Origin: JBBDWK01 sp040902885
GTDB lineage: Bacteria; Acidobacteriota; Terriglobia; Bryobacterales; Bryobacteraceae
Assembly: GCA_040902885.1 (NCBI GenBank)
Contig: JBBDWK010000010.1
Span: forward strand, 1 to 47,136
Length of the DNA: 47,136 nt
Direction: 5' to 3'
The notes under the pieces were generated by a model. It searched no databases. It was not told the DNA's origin and saw only the letters and a list, made by a program, of their open reading frames with translations. Position 1 is the stretch's first letter. The number at the start of each line of letters is the position of its first letter. Of the stretch, positions 8,543-15,223 are shown piece by piece. Made by a program: the position numbers and the translations under genes.

Positions 8543-9181
8543 ATGCCGGAGCGGGGAATTCTCATCACTTTCGAAGGTCTGGACGGAAGCGGGAAAACGA
8601 CTCAGATGCGGCGCCTGGCCGGACGTCTGCGGTCGGAAGGCCGAGCGGTGCTGGAGACCGTCGAGCCGGGCGGGACGCGCATCGGCAAACAGGTGCGCCG
8701 CATTTTGCTCGACCCCGCCAACCACGATCTCACGCCCACCGCCGAGTTGCTGCTCTACTTCGCCTGCCGGGCGCAGAACGTGGAGGAGCTGATCCTGCCG
8801 GCTCTGGCGCGCGGCGAAATTGTGCTATGCGACCGCTTCACGGACTCGACGCTGGCCTACCAGGGCTGCGCGCGCGAGCTGGGCGCGGAAAACGTCCGGC
8901 AGCTCGATCGCGTTGCCTGCCAGGGGCTGTCGCCCGGCCTCACGCTGCTGCTCGACATCGATCCGGAAGCCAGCCTTGCACGGGCCCGGCGGCGCAACTC
9001 CGAGGATTCTCCCGAGGAAGGCCGCTTTGAGGAGCAGGACATGGAGTTCTTTCGCAAGGTACGCCGCGCTTACCAGGAGATTGCCGCGCGCGAGCCGGAG
9101 CGGGTTCGCGTGATTGACGGCCGCGCCGCGCCGGAGGCGGTCGAGCAGGCCATCTGGCAGGTGGTCCGATCCCATGTTTAA
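8543..9181 (+). CDS. tmk: Thymidylate kinase (dTMP kinase)
   Basis: This cytoplasmic enzyme phosphorylates dTMP to dTDP for DNA synthesis. The P-loop FEGLDGSGKTTQ lies near residues 9-20, the substrate/base motif DRFTDSTLAYQG near 96-107, and a lid-type Arg-rich region ARARRRN near 150. I chose ATG 8543 (212 aa) because the family begins only a few residues before I-x-F-E-G and a GGGG lies just upstream; an in-frame TTG at 8534 would add three residues. The stop overlaps the holB start by 8 nt. A tmk-holB pair is a common bacterial arrangement. Confidence 0.95.
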   Translation: MPERGILITFEGLDGSGKTTQMRRLAGRLRSEGRAVLETVEPGGTRIGKQVRRILLDPANHDLTPTAELLLYFACRAQNVEELILPALARGEIVLCDRFTDSTLAYQGCARELGAENVRQLDRVACQGLSPGLTLLLDIDPEASLARARRRNSEDSPEEGRFEEQDMEFFRKVRRAYQEIAAREPERVRVIDGRAAPEAVEQAIWQVVRSHV

Positions 9182-10211
9182 CGACTTCTGGGGCAATCGG
9201 GCCGCGGCCAAGACGTTGGAGCGGATGATCCGGCAGGAACGCATCCCGCAGACGCTGCTGTTCTCCGGTCCCGAAGGCGTGGGCAAGGCCACGCTCGCGC
9301 GCCGGTTCGGTGCTCAGCTTTTGGGAGACGGGCACAAGATCGACCGGGACGATCTCAGCCTGCCTGAGAACATGGCCTCCATCGCCGGGCGCGAGAGCTG
9401 GACCTCGGAGAAGCGCAATGAAGATCCGCTCCTGTTTGCGTCGCACCCCGATTTTCTGACCTTCCCGCCCGACGGTCCGCTCCGGCAACTCTCGATTCCG
9501 CAGATGCGTCTGCTCAAGGAGCGTGCGCCCTATAAGCCGTTGCACGGCAGCCGGCGTATTTTCCTGATCGACCACATCGACCGTGCCAACCCGCAGGCCG
9601 CCAACTCGCTCCTGAAGACGCTGGAGGAACCGCCGCCGCACCTGATTTTGATCATGACGGCGGAAAATTCCTACGACCTGCTCCCGACCATCCGCTCGCG
9701 CGCCGTTCCACTGCACTTTCAGCCGTTAGGCGATTCCGAGATGCGGGAGTTTGCCGTCCGGCGCGGCCTGGACCGGCCCGAGCGCCGGATCGCGCTGGCG
9801 GCCGGCAGTCCGGGGATGGCCGTCTCGCTCGATCTGGAGGTCTATGACAAGCGCCGCGCAGCCATGCTGGCGCTGCTGCGCGTGGCCGCCGGCGCAGCGC
9901 CGTTCACGGCCTGGATTGCGCACTCTGAAGCGATCGGCCGCGGCAAGAGCGAGAAGCTGGAGTTCTATCTGAAAGTTCTCTATGGGCTGCTGCGGGATGT
10001 GCTGGTTCTTCGGGAGGCGGGCGGAGAGATCCGCAACGCCGACCTCCGAGGGGAACTGGAACCGCTTGCCCAGCGCGTCTCCTTCCGCTGGATTCGCATT
10101 GCCGTGCGCAAGGTGGACGAGCTGGCGGAACTCCTGCGGCGCAACATCCAGAAGACCATCGCGCTCGATTCGCTGATCCTCGAGCTGCGCTCCGTGGCAG
10201 CCGGCGCCTAG
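9174..10211 (+). CDS. holB: DNA polymerase III delta-prime subunit
   Basis: This 345-residue AAA+ protein of the clamp-loader complex loads the beta sliding clamp onto DNA. It shows a Walker-A motif GPEGVGKAT (near 30), a DEAD-like loop IDHIDRANPQAANSLLKTLEEPPPH and a sensor region TIRSRAVPL. The usual SRC motif reads SRA here, and there are no Cys residues for the zinc module of DnaX-type proteins, both in keeping with delta-prime rather than tau/gamma. The open frame reaches back to 9114, but ATG 9174 fits the family start (MFNDFWGN) and overlaps the tmk stop. Confidence 0.88.
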   Translation: MFNDFWGNRAAAKTLERMIRQERIPQTLLFSGPEGVGKATLARRFGAQLLGDGHKIDRDDLSLPENMASIAGRESWTSEKRNEDPLLFASHPDFLTFPPDGPLRQLSIPQMRLLKERAPYKPLHGSRRIFLIDHIDRANPQAANSLLKTLEEPPPHLILIMTAENSYDLLPTIRSRAVPLHFQPLGDSEMREFAVRRGLDRPERRIALAAGSPGMAVSLDLEVYDKRRAAMLALLRVAAGAAPFTAWIAHSEAIGRGKSEKLEFYLKVLYGLLRDVLVLREAGGEIRNADLRGELEPLAQRVSFRWIRIAVRKVDELAELLRRNIQKTIALDSLILELRSVAAGA

Positions 10212-10233
10212 CACATCCGGCTTTGGGTGTTTT

Positions 10234-10263
10234 TTGACATCGCGCCGGGGAGTTTGCTATTCC
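10234..10263 (+). promoter_or_regulatory. Candidate sigma-70-type promoter for hfq
   Basis: A consensus TTGACA at 10234-10239 is followed after 18 bp by TATTCC (10258-10263), a moderate -10. It lies in the 120-bp gap between holB and hfq, about 70 nt upstream of the hfq GTG. The -35 is convincing; the -10 is weak. Confidence 0.4.
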
Positions 10264-10331
10264 TATTGTCAAGTCGGACATCAACGATCCAACTGGTTTT
10301 TACATCAAACAATCAATAAGGAAGGAAGCCT

Positions 10332-10637
10332 GTGGAGTCCGCCAATCGCAAACTTATCCGTCCGTCTCTCAATGAGCTGAAGGACCAGATGACTCCGCCA
10401 CGCCGCGTCCAGAAAAAGCCCACCCCGCCGGATCAGACGAACGCGGAAAATTTTTACTATATAAAGCAGATGCAATCAAGAACCCCCATGGTCTTCGTGC
10501 TGCGCGACGGCGAGAAGCTGCGGGGGATCATCGAGTGGTACGACAAGACGTGCTTGAAGGTGAACCGGCTGGGAGAGCCGAACCTGCTGCTTTACAAGCC
10601 CAATATCAAGTACATGTACAAGGACGCCGAAGGCTAG
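10332..10637 (+). CDS. hfq: Hfq-family RNA chaperone, divergent, with long N-terminal extension
   Basis: This Sm-fold protein of 101 residues should form a ring that binds small RNAs and mRNA. Residues 40-97 align with Hfq over the N-terminal helix (NFYYIKQMQSRTPM), Sm1 (VFVLRDGEKLRGIIEWYD) and Sm2 (LLLYKPNIKYMYK). A 39-residue, Lys/Pro-rich N-terminal extension precedes the fold, and the flexible C-terminal tail of proteobacterial Hfq is missing. The usual Sm2 YKH motif is YKP (Y88-K89-P90), and the proximal-face Gln/Phe after the Sm1 Asp are Lys/Thr. GTG 10332 has AAGGAAGG upstream. The stop overlaps the convergent thioesterase stop by 4 bp. Confidence 0.82.
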   Translation: MESANRKLIRPSLNELKDQMTPPRRVQKKPTPPDQTNAENFYYIKQMQSRTPMVFVLRDGEKLRGIIEWYDKTCLKVNRLGEPNLLLYKPNIKYMYKDAEG

Positions 10638-11137
10638 CCGCCGCCGTTGGCCCGGCGCCGGAGGGCCAGACGATATGCGCGCCTCTGACCGGCTTCTTCA
10701 TAGCGCCTTTTCTCCTCCCCGGTTTCGGGAATCACGGGAGGAACCGGAACGCGGTTGCCCTCGGCATCCACTGCAACGAATGTGAGATACGCGGAAGAAG
10801 TGTGGCTCACTTCGCCGCTGATCAGATCCTCGACGAATACTTTTACACCCACTTCCATGGACGTCCGGAATGCACGATTCACGGAAGAGCGCAGCGTCAC
10901 CAGTTGCCCGATATGGACGGGATGCAGAAAGTTCATGTGATCGACCGAAGCCGTCACCACCGGATTTCGTGCGTGCCGCAGCGCGGCCATGGCGCCGGCC
11001 AGATCGACCAGATGCATGACTTTACCGCCCAGCAGATTGCCGAGCAGGTTGGCGTCGGTCGGCAGCGCCAGCTCCGAATATTCAGAGACGGATTCCCGTA
11101 CGCGTTTGCCTTCGAGAGCGGAGGAATCGGCAGCCAT
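10634..11137 (-). CDS. Acyl-CoA thioesterase, hotdog fold (YciA/BACH-like)
   Basis: This 167-residue single hotdog-domain enzyme should hydrolyse acyl-CoA thioesters in the cytoplasm. The signature NLLGGKVMHLVDLAGAMAALRHA (about 30-53), followed by VVTASVDHMNFLHPVHIGQLV, is typical of the YciA/cytosolic acyl-CoA hydrolase group; the Asp in LVD is the likely catalytic residue. The tail after residue 125 is charged and probably disordered. It starts 3 nt after the stop of the upstream Cys-rich gene, so the two are co-transcribed. Chain-length preference cannot be read. Confidence 0.88.
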   Translation of the reverse strand: MAADSSALEGKRVRESVSEYSELALPTDANLLGNLLGGKVMHLVDLAGAMAALRHARNPVVTASVDHMNFLHPVHIGQLVTLRSSVNRAFRTSMEVGVKVFVEDLISGEVSHTSSAYLTFVAVDAEGNRVPVPPVIPETGEEKRRYEEAGQRRAYRLALRRRANGGG

Positions 11138-11140
11138 GGA

Positions 11141-11569
11141 TCAGGAGGCGCCCGAGCCACCGGAGCCGCGGCTGCGCCGCAGGTAACTTGTCAGGTATGC
11201 TTTGGCCAGGCTGTCGATCACGGGGTGCGGGTACGCGCAGTCGCCCATGGCGACCGAATATTCGAGCACGCCATGCTCCCAGGGATGATGATCGCGCTCC
11301 AGAACATACGCAATCCGCACGCGCTTGCCGGTATCCGCAACAGTCAGGAAACGGACGGCGTCCGGCCCTTCCCGTTCGGGAAATCGGGAGCAGCGGTTCC
11401 TGGCATAGCCCTGGTTACAGAGATCGCGCAGAGATTCCTCGTCCGGCATGTGACAGCCGCCCCCGGCGGCGCACACGCCCCGGTAGGGATCGCCCAAAGG
11501 AAGGATGGGTGGATTCGGCCATTGCCTGTCGTCAAACCTCTCCGCCGGCAGGAAGTACGGGCAGGCCAT
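11141..11569 (-). CDS. Conserved-looking cysteine-rich small protein, function unknown
   Basis: I do not recognise a family. From ATG 11569 the protein has 142 residues with Cys at 3, 33, 39, 51 and 60, in the contexts MACPYFLP, GVCAAGGGCH, LCNQGY and RCSRFP. The spacing suggests a metal or Fe-S site, although a further Cys lies in GDCAYPH near residue 110. The C-terminus is a Ser/Gly/Arg tail. The frame is open to 11668, but that stretch runs into the divergent TPR gene and looks non-coding. It is coupled to the thioesterase. A metal-binding regulatory or redox role is only a guess. Confidence 0.6.
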   Translation of the reverse strand: MACPYFLPAERFDDRQWPNPPILPLGDPYRGVCAAGGGCHMPDEESLRDLCNQGYARNRCSRFPEREGPDAVRFLTVADTGKRVRIAYVLERDHHPWEHGVLEYSVAMGDCAYPHPVIDSLAKAYLTSYLRRSRGSGGSGAS

Positions 11570-11607
11570 CCGAGGTATAGTAACACAGAGAGAAATCAGA
11601 GACCTGG

Positions 11608-11922
11608 ATGACAAACCAGCGCGTGGAGAAGCTGAAGGAGTTGTTAGCGCAAGACCCCGGAAACGCATTTATGCGTTACGGACTGGCTATGGAGTACGCC
11701 AACGGCGGCGATCTGGAACAGGCCCTGGCGGAGTATCGCAACCTGCTGGCTGCCAAACCCGATTACCCCGCCGCTTACTTCCACGGCGGGCGCGCGCTGG
11801 AGGGACTGGGGCGCATCGATGAGGCGCGGGAGATGTACCGGCGGGGAATTGAAGTTACCAGTCAACTCGGCGATGCGCACACCATGAGCGAGCTGCGGGC
11901 CGCGCTCGACATTCTGGGGTGA
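11608..11922 (+). CDS. Small tetratricopeptide-repeat protein
   Basis: This cytoplasmic protein of 104 residues is made of about two and a half TPR motifs: NAFMRYGLAMEYANGGDLEQ, AEYRNLLAAKPDYPAAYFHG, and GRIDEAREMYRRGIEV. TPR units mediate protein contacts; no enzymatic domain is present. ATG 11608 lies 38 bp from the divergent Cys-rich gene, so both promoters must share that short space. Its stop lies 4 bp from the convergent thiG stop. No partner can be named. Confidence 0.8.
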   Translation: MTNQRVEKLKELLAQDPGNAFMRYGLAMEYANGGDLEQALAEYRNLLAAKPDYPAAYFHGGRALEGLGRIDEAREMYRRGIEVTSQLGDAHTMSELRAALDILG

Positions 11923-11926
11923 GTTC

Positions 11927-12706
11927 TCAACTTCCGGCGACACCTGCCAGCGGGCTGCTGGCGCTGGCATAAAGACGTTTGGGCATGCGCCCGGCCAGGA
12001 AGGCCAGCCGGCCGGCTTCGACAGCCAGTTTCATGGCCAGCGCCATCTTCACCGAATCCTCCGCCGCGGCGATGGCGGTATTCATGAGCACTCCGTCGGC
12101 GCCGAGTTCCATGGCGACGGCCGCATCCGAAGCCGTCCCCACGCCGGCATCCACGATCAGCGGAACCTCTGTAATCGCCTCGCGGAGAATACGCAGATTG
12201 GCGGAATTCTGTACGCCCAGACCGGAACCGATCGGAGCGGCCAGAGGCATCACCGCGGCGGCGCCCGCATGGATCAGCTTGCGCGCGTTCACCACATCGT
12301 CATTCGTGTAGGGCAGGACCACAAAGCCCTCTTTGACCAGAATGCGGGTGGCTTCCAGCAATCCCTCGTTGTCGGGGAAAAGAGTCTTTTCATCGCCGAT
12401 CACTTCAAGCTTGACCCAGTTGGAGAGTCCGGCTTCGCGGCCGAGGCGTGCCGTGCGGACGGCGTCGTCCGCCGTGTAGCAGCCGGCGGTATTCGGCAGG
12501 ATGAAAATCTTCGACCGGTCGATGTAATCGAGCAGGGACTCTTTCGAGCGCTCGGCCAGGTTGACGCGGCGAACGGCCACGGTCACCATTTCCGTCCCGG
12601 AGGCCTCGTGGCAGCGCGCCATCTCCGGATGGCCCCGGTACTTTCCGGTTCCCACGATGAGGCGCGAACGGAACTCGCGGCCCGCGATTTTCAAGGTATC
12701 GGACAT
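11927..12706 (-). CDS. thiG: Thiazole synthase
   Basis: ThiG forms the thiazole phosphate ring of thiamine from deoxyxylulose 5-phosphate, dehydroglycine and sulfur delivered by ThiS-thiocarboxylate. The 259-residue TIM barrel begins with LKIAGREFRSRLIVGTGKY and carries the Schiff-base lysine K99 in NWVKLEVIGD. Phosphate-binding stretches PIGSGLGVQN and VDAGVGTASDAAVAMELGADGVLMNTAIA are intact. No thiS, thiH/thiO or thiE is adjacent and there is no room for a TPP riboswitch: only 22 nt separate it from the upstream enolase-superfamily gene. It is probably expressed from that gene's promoter or from elsewhere in it. Confidence 0.95.
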   Translation of the reverse strand: MSDTLKIAGREFRSRLIVGTGKYRGHPEMARCHEASGTEMVTVAVRRVNLAERSKESLLDYIDRSKIFILPNTAGCYTADDAVRTARLGREAGLSNWVKLEVIGDEKTLFPDNEGLLEATRILVKEGFVVLPYTNDDVVNARKLIHAGAAAVMPLAAPIGSGLGVQNSANLRILREAITEVPLIVDAGVGTASDAAVAMELGADGVLMNTAIAAAEDSVKMALAMKLAVEAGRLAFLAGRMPKRLYASASSPLAGVAGS

Positions 12707-12728
12707 AGACCCATTTTACCGGACGGAG

Positions 12729-13973
12729 TCACTGCGTCTTCTCGGCCCACTTGACACTGTGGTCCGACGTTACCGCGAACGTCTCCGCCGGCGAGTCCAG
12801 GCGGAAGAACGACCAGGGGCCCGGTATCCACGGGTAGCGCTGAATCACCGATTCGTCGATCTCAACGCCGAGGCCGGGAGTTTTCGGCACGATCAGTTCG
12901 CCGCGCACAATTTCGAGCGGCTCTTTGAGCATCTCGCCGGCCAGCGGGAAGGGATACATGCTCTGTACTTTGGAACTCGTGTAGATGGGGTATTCGAGCC
13001 ATTCGACGACCGTCTCGGGCCAGCAAATACCCAAGTGCGCGGCGGCGGCGACTTCAAGGTCCGTGCCCCAACTGTGAAAGGCGAACCGGAGGCCCGCCCG
13101 CGCAATCTCGCCAAACAGCCGCCGGCCCATGGCAAAGCCGCCCTGGCAGCAGACGTCCGATTGAATGTAGTCGGCGCCGCCGGAAGCGATGAGGTCGAGA
13201 TAGCGTTCCTCGTTGGGCTCGTGCTCGCCGCTGGCGATGGGGACGTGCCCTTTCTCGCGCAATCGGCGGTAGGCGTCATGATCGTCGGGAGGCAGCGGCT
13301 CTTCGAGCCACGCGATATCGTAGCCAGCCATCTCACGCGCCAGATTCTCCACGGTATCGAAGCTGTAATTGAGATCGCCCATGCGCCACCAGCTATGCGC
13401 ATCCACCATCAGGTCCACGTCCGGCCCCACGGCTTCGCGCATCAGCCGCACGGCTTCCAGGTCCTTTTCGGGCCCCAGCGCGGGACGCATCTTGTAGGCC
13501 GGGAAGCCCAGGGCCGCGATGGCCGCCGCTTCCCGGGCATAACCCTCGGGCGGCATATACATGCCCGCGCTGCCGTAGAGACGAATACGGTCGCGCACGC
13601 GACCCCCGACCAACTCGGAGACGGGGAGGCCGCGCGCTTTGCCGGCCAGGTCGTAGAGAGCGACTTCCACGATGCAGTAGGCCTTGGCCAACTCCGCATC
13701 CACATCCCGACCTTCCAGGAACTGCACGCGGAGCGCGTCCGGATCGGTCAGGGTACGGCCTTCCAGAAATGGCGCGATGGCCGTCTCAATCGCGTGCCGA
13801 ACGGCTTCGCTGCCGGGTCCCGGCCCCCATCCCACGAGTCCGTTATCGGCCTCCACGCGAATGAGCATGGCATCGCGCTTGACGATGGTGCGCTCTCCGC
13901 CGTAAAACGGCAACCGCAGCGGCTCGGGCAAACGGAAGGAAAGCAGAAAAGATCGGACGTTCGAGATCTTCAT
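12729..13973 (-). CDS. Mandelate racemase/muconate lactonizing enzyme family (enolase superfamily)
   Basis: This 414-residue enolase-superfamily enzyme probably abstracts an alpha proton from a sugar acid or similar carboxylate. The capping domain is residues 1-125 and the barrel about 130-370. Metal ligands are visible: D191 (MVDAHSWW), E224 or E225 (WLEEP) and E250 (SGEHE). The acid/base K161 sits in YKMRP, a K-x-R variant of KxK, and H300 in FHSWG, with H193 beside the first ligand. The pattern fits a dehydratase or racemase, but the substrate is not readable. It is codirectional with thiG, 22 nt upstream; no functional link is known. Confidence 0.88.
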   Translation of the reverse strand: MKISNVRSFLLSFRLPEPLRLPFYGGERTIVKRDAMLIRVEADNGLVGWGPGPGSEAVRHAIETAIAPFLEGRTLTDPDALRVQFLEGRDVDAELAKAYCIVEVALYDLAGKARGLPVSELVGGRVRDRIRLYGSAGMYMPPEGYAREAAAIAALGFPAYKMRPALGPEKDLEAVRLMREAVGPDVDLMVDAHSWWRMGDLNYSFDTVENLAREMAGYDIAWLEEPLPPDDHDAYRRLREKGHVPIASGEHEPNEERYLDLIASGGADYIQSDVCCQGGFAMGRRLFGEIARAGLRFAFHSWGTDLEVAAAAHLGICWPETVVEWLEYPIYTSSKVQSMYPFPLAGEMLKEPLEIVRGELIVPKTPGLGVEIDESVIQRYPWIPGPWSFFRLDSPAETFAVTSDHSVKWAEKTQ

Positions 13974-14035
13974 GTGGACCTAGAAGATGTACCTTAGCAT
14001 GAACTGGATCTGCCGCGTCGCTCACACGGGTCGGC

Positions 14036-14052
14036 TTGGCACTGTGCGTGCT
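14036..14052 (+). promoter_or_regulatory. Candidate sigma-54 (-24/-12) promoter upstream of the mgtC-like gene
   Basis: The string TTGGCACTGTGCGTGCT matches the sigma-54 consensus TGGCACR-N4-TTGCW with only two mismatches. The -24 GG (14038-14039) and -12 GC (14050-14051) have the required 12-bp register. Transcription would start near 14063, 23 nt before the ATG at 14086. No upstream activator site was identified. Confidence 0.5.
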
Positions 14053-14085
14053 TTTCGGTCAAGCTGGTGGAGTAGCGCGACGCTA

Positions 14086-14562
14086 ATGACCGAATTTCTG
14101 GAACTTCACGTGACGCAGATCCTGACCAATCTTCGCGAAGTGCTGATTGCATACTTCCTGACTCTGCCCATTGCCTGGGACCGCGAGAGGACCAGCGTGA
14201 GCGCGGGCCTTCGCACTTTTCCGCTTGTGGCGGTGGCGAGCGCGGGGTTCGTGCTGGTCTCTGAGCACGTGATCGGCTCGAACGGAGCGGAGCGCGCGCG
14301 TATCCTCCAAGGATTGATGACCGGCATCGGATTCATCGGGGGCGGCGCGATCGTCAAGAGCGGCACAAGCGTGCGGGGAACGGCGACGGCGGCCAGCATC
14401 TGGGTGACGGCCGCCATAGGGGCGGCGGTAGCTTACCGGCTCTACGATCTGGCCATCATGTTAGCCATAATCGTATATGCCACCTTGCGATGGATGATGC
14501 CATTCAAAAAGACCGACGAGCACGAACCCGATGAAGAAGGTAACGGTCACTCACGGCAGTAA
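14086..14562 (+). CDS. MgtC/SapB family membrane protein
   Basis: This 158-residue inner-membrane protein of the MgtC/SapB family has four or five hydrophobic helices. The hallmarks are the early RTSVSAGLRTFPLVAVASAG loop (about 31-50) and GIGFIGGGAIVKSG (about 78-91), then VRGTATAASIWVTAAIGAAV. Characterised MgtC proteins inhibit F-ATPase or help cells at low magnesium, but many relatives are uncharacterised. The long cytoplasmic C-terminal domain of Salmonella MgtC is absent. ATG 14086 begins right at the first helix; the frame extends to 13987 without a convincing start. The 3' end overlaps the next gene by 32 nt. Confidence 0.87.
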   Translation: MTEFLELHVTQILTNLREVLIAYFLTLPIAWDRERTSVSAGLRTFPLVAVASAGFVLVSEHVIGSNGAERARILQGLMTGIGFIGGGAIVKSGTSVRGTATAASIWVTAAIGAAVAYRLYDLAIMLAIIVYATLRWMMPFKKTDEHEPDEEGNGHSRQ

Positions 14563-15223
14563 GAGCAGGACCGAGCCATATGCCGATGCCTTAAGAAGCG
14601 TCGGAGTCGAACCTGTGCTGCTATCCGAGCTAGGTCCACTGGCCGATGGCCTTCTCCTGACGGGGGGAACAGATGTCGATCCCGGGTTGTACGGGCAGGA
14701 TCGAGGCCCGCAAACCCAGGAACCCGACCGCGTCAGGGATGCGGTGGAGTCGAAGCTGCTGCGCGAGGCGCTCGCGAGCGACGTGCCTGTGCTCGCGATC
14801 TGCCGCGGGATGCAACTGCTGAATGTGGTGCGCGGGGGGACCTTGATTCAGCATTTAGAGGGACACCGCCGCGTCGAAGGAAAGGAGAGCGATCCGGTTC
14901 ACGAGGTGGAGATCGAACCCGGCACGCGCCTGCATCGCATCATGGGCACAGACCGTTGCGCGGTGAACTCCCGCCACCATCAGGCGATCGAGAGGCTTGG
15001 CAGCGGGCTGACGGTGAGCGCGCGGTCCGGGGACGTGGTAGAAGGCCTCGAAGCATCCGAACGCTTCTTCGCCGTCGCGGTGCAGTGGCACCCGGAAGAC
15101 ATGATCGCTGTCCACGAGTTGCAGAAGAAGCTGTTCGAGGCCTTCGCCCAAGCGGTCAATACTTGGGCACGGACGGATCGACCTTATCGCTCCAGAGAAG
15201 AATCCCGCCCTTCATATTCTTGA
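14531..15223 (+). CDS. Class I glutamine amidotransferase, PuuD/peptidase C26 family
   Basis: This 230-residue amidotransferase-fold hydrolase is related to gamma-glutamyl-GABA hydrolase (PuuD). The nucleophile elbow AICRGMQLLN has C91, and the catalytic His/Glu pair is in VQWHPED (near 186-192). LLLTGGTDVDPGLYG near 41-55 is the family substrate loop. It probably splits a gamma-glutamyl amide in the cytoplasm. The start at 14531 overlaps mgtC and gives a normal N-terminus (KKVTVTHGS). The C-terminus runs 68 bp into the convergent moeB-like gene; the last residues (after NTWAR) look like unstructured tail. Confidence 0.88.
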   Translation: MKKVTVTHGSKSRTEPYADALRSVGVEPVLLSELGPLADGLLLTGGTDVDPGLYGQDRGPQTQEPDRVRDAVESKLLREALASDVPVLAICRGMQLLNVVRGGTLIQHLEGHRRVEGKESDPVHEVEIEPGTRLHRIMGTDRCAVNSRHHQAIERLGSGLTVSARSGDVVEGLEASERFFAVAVQWHPEDMIAVHELQKKLFEAFAQAVNTWARTDRPYRSREESRPSYS

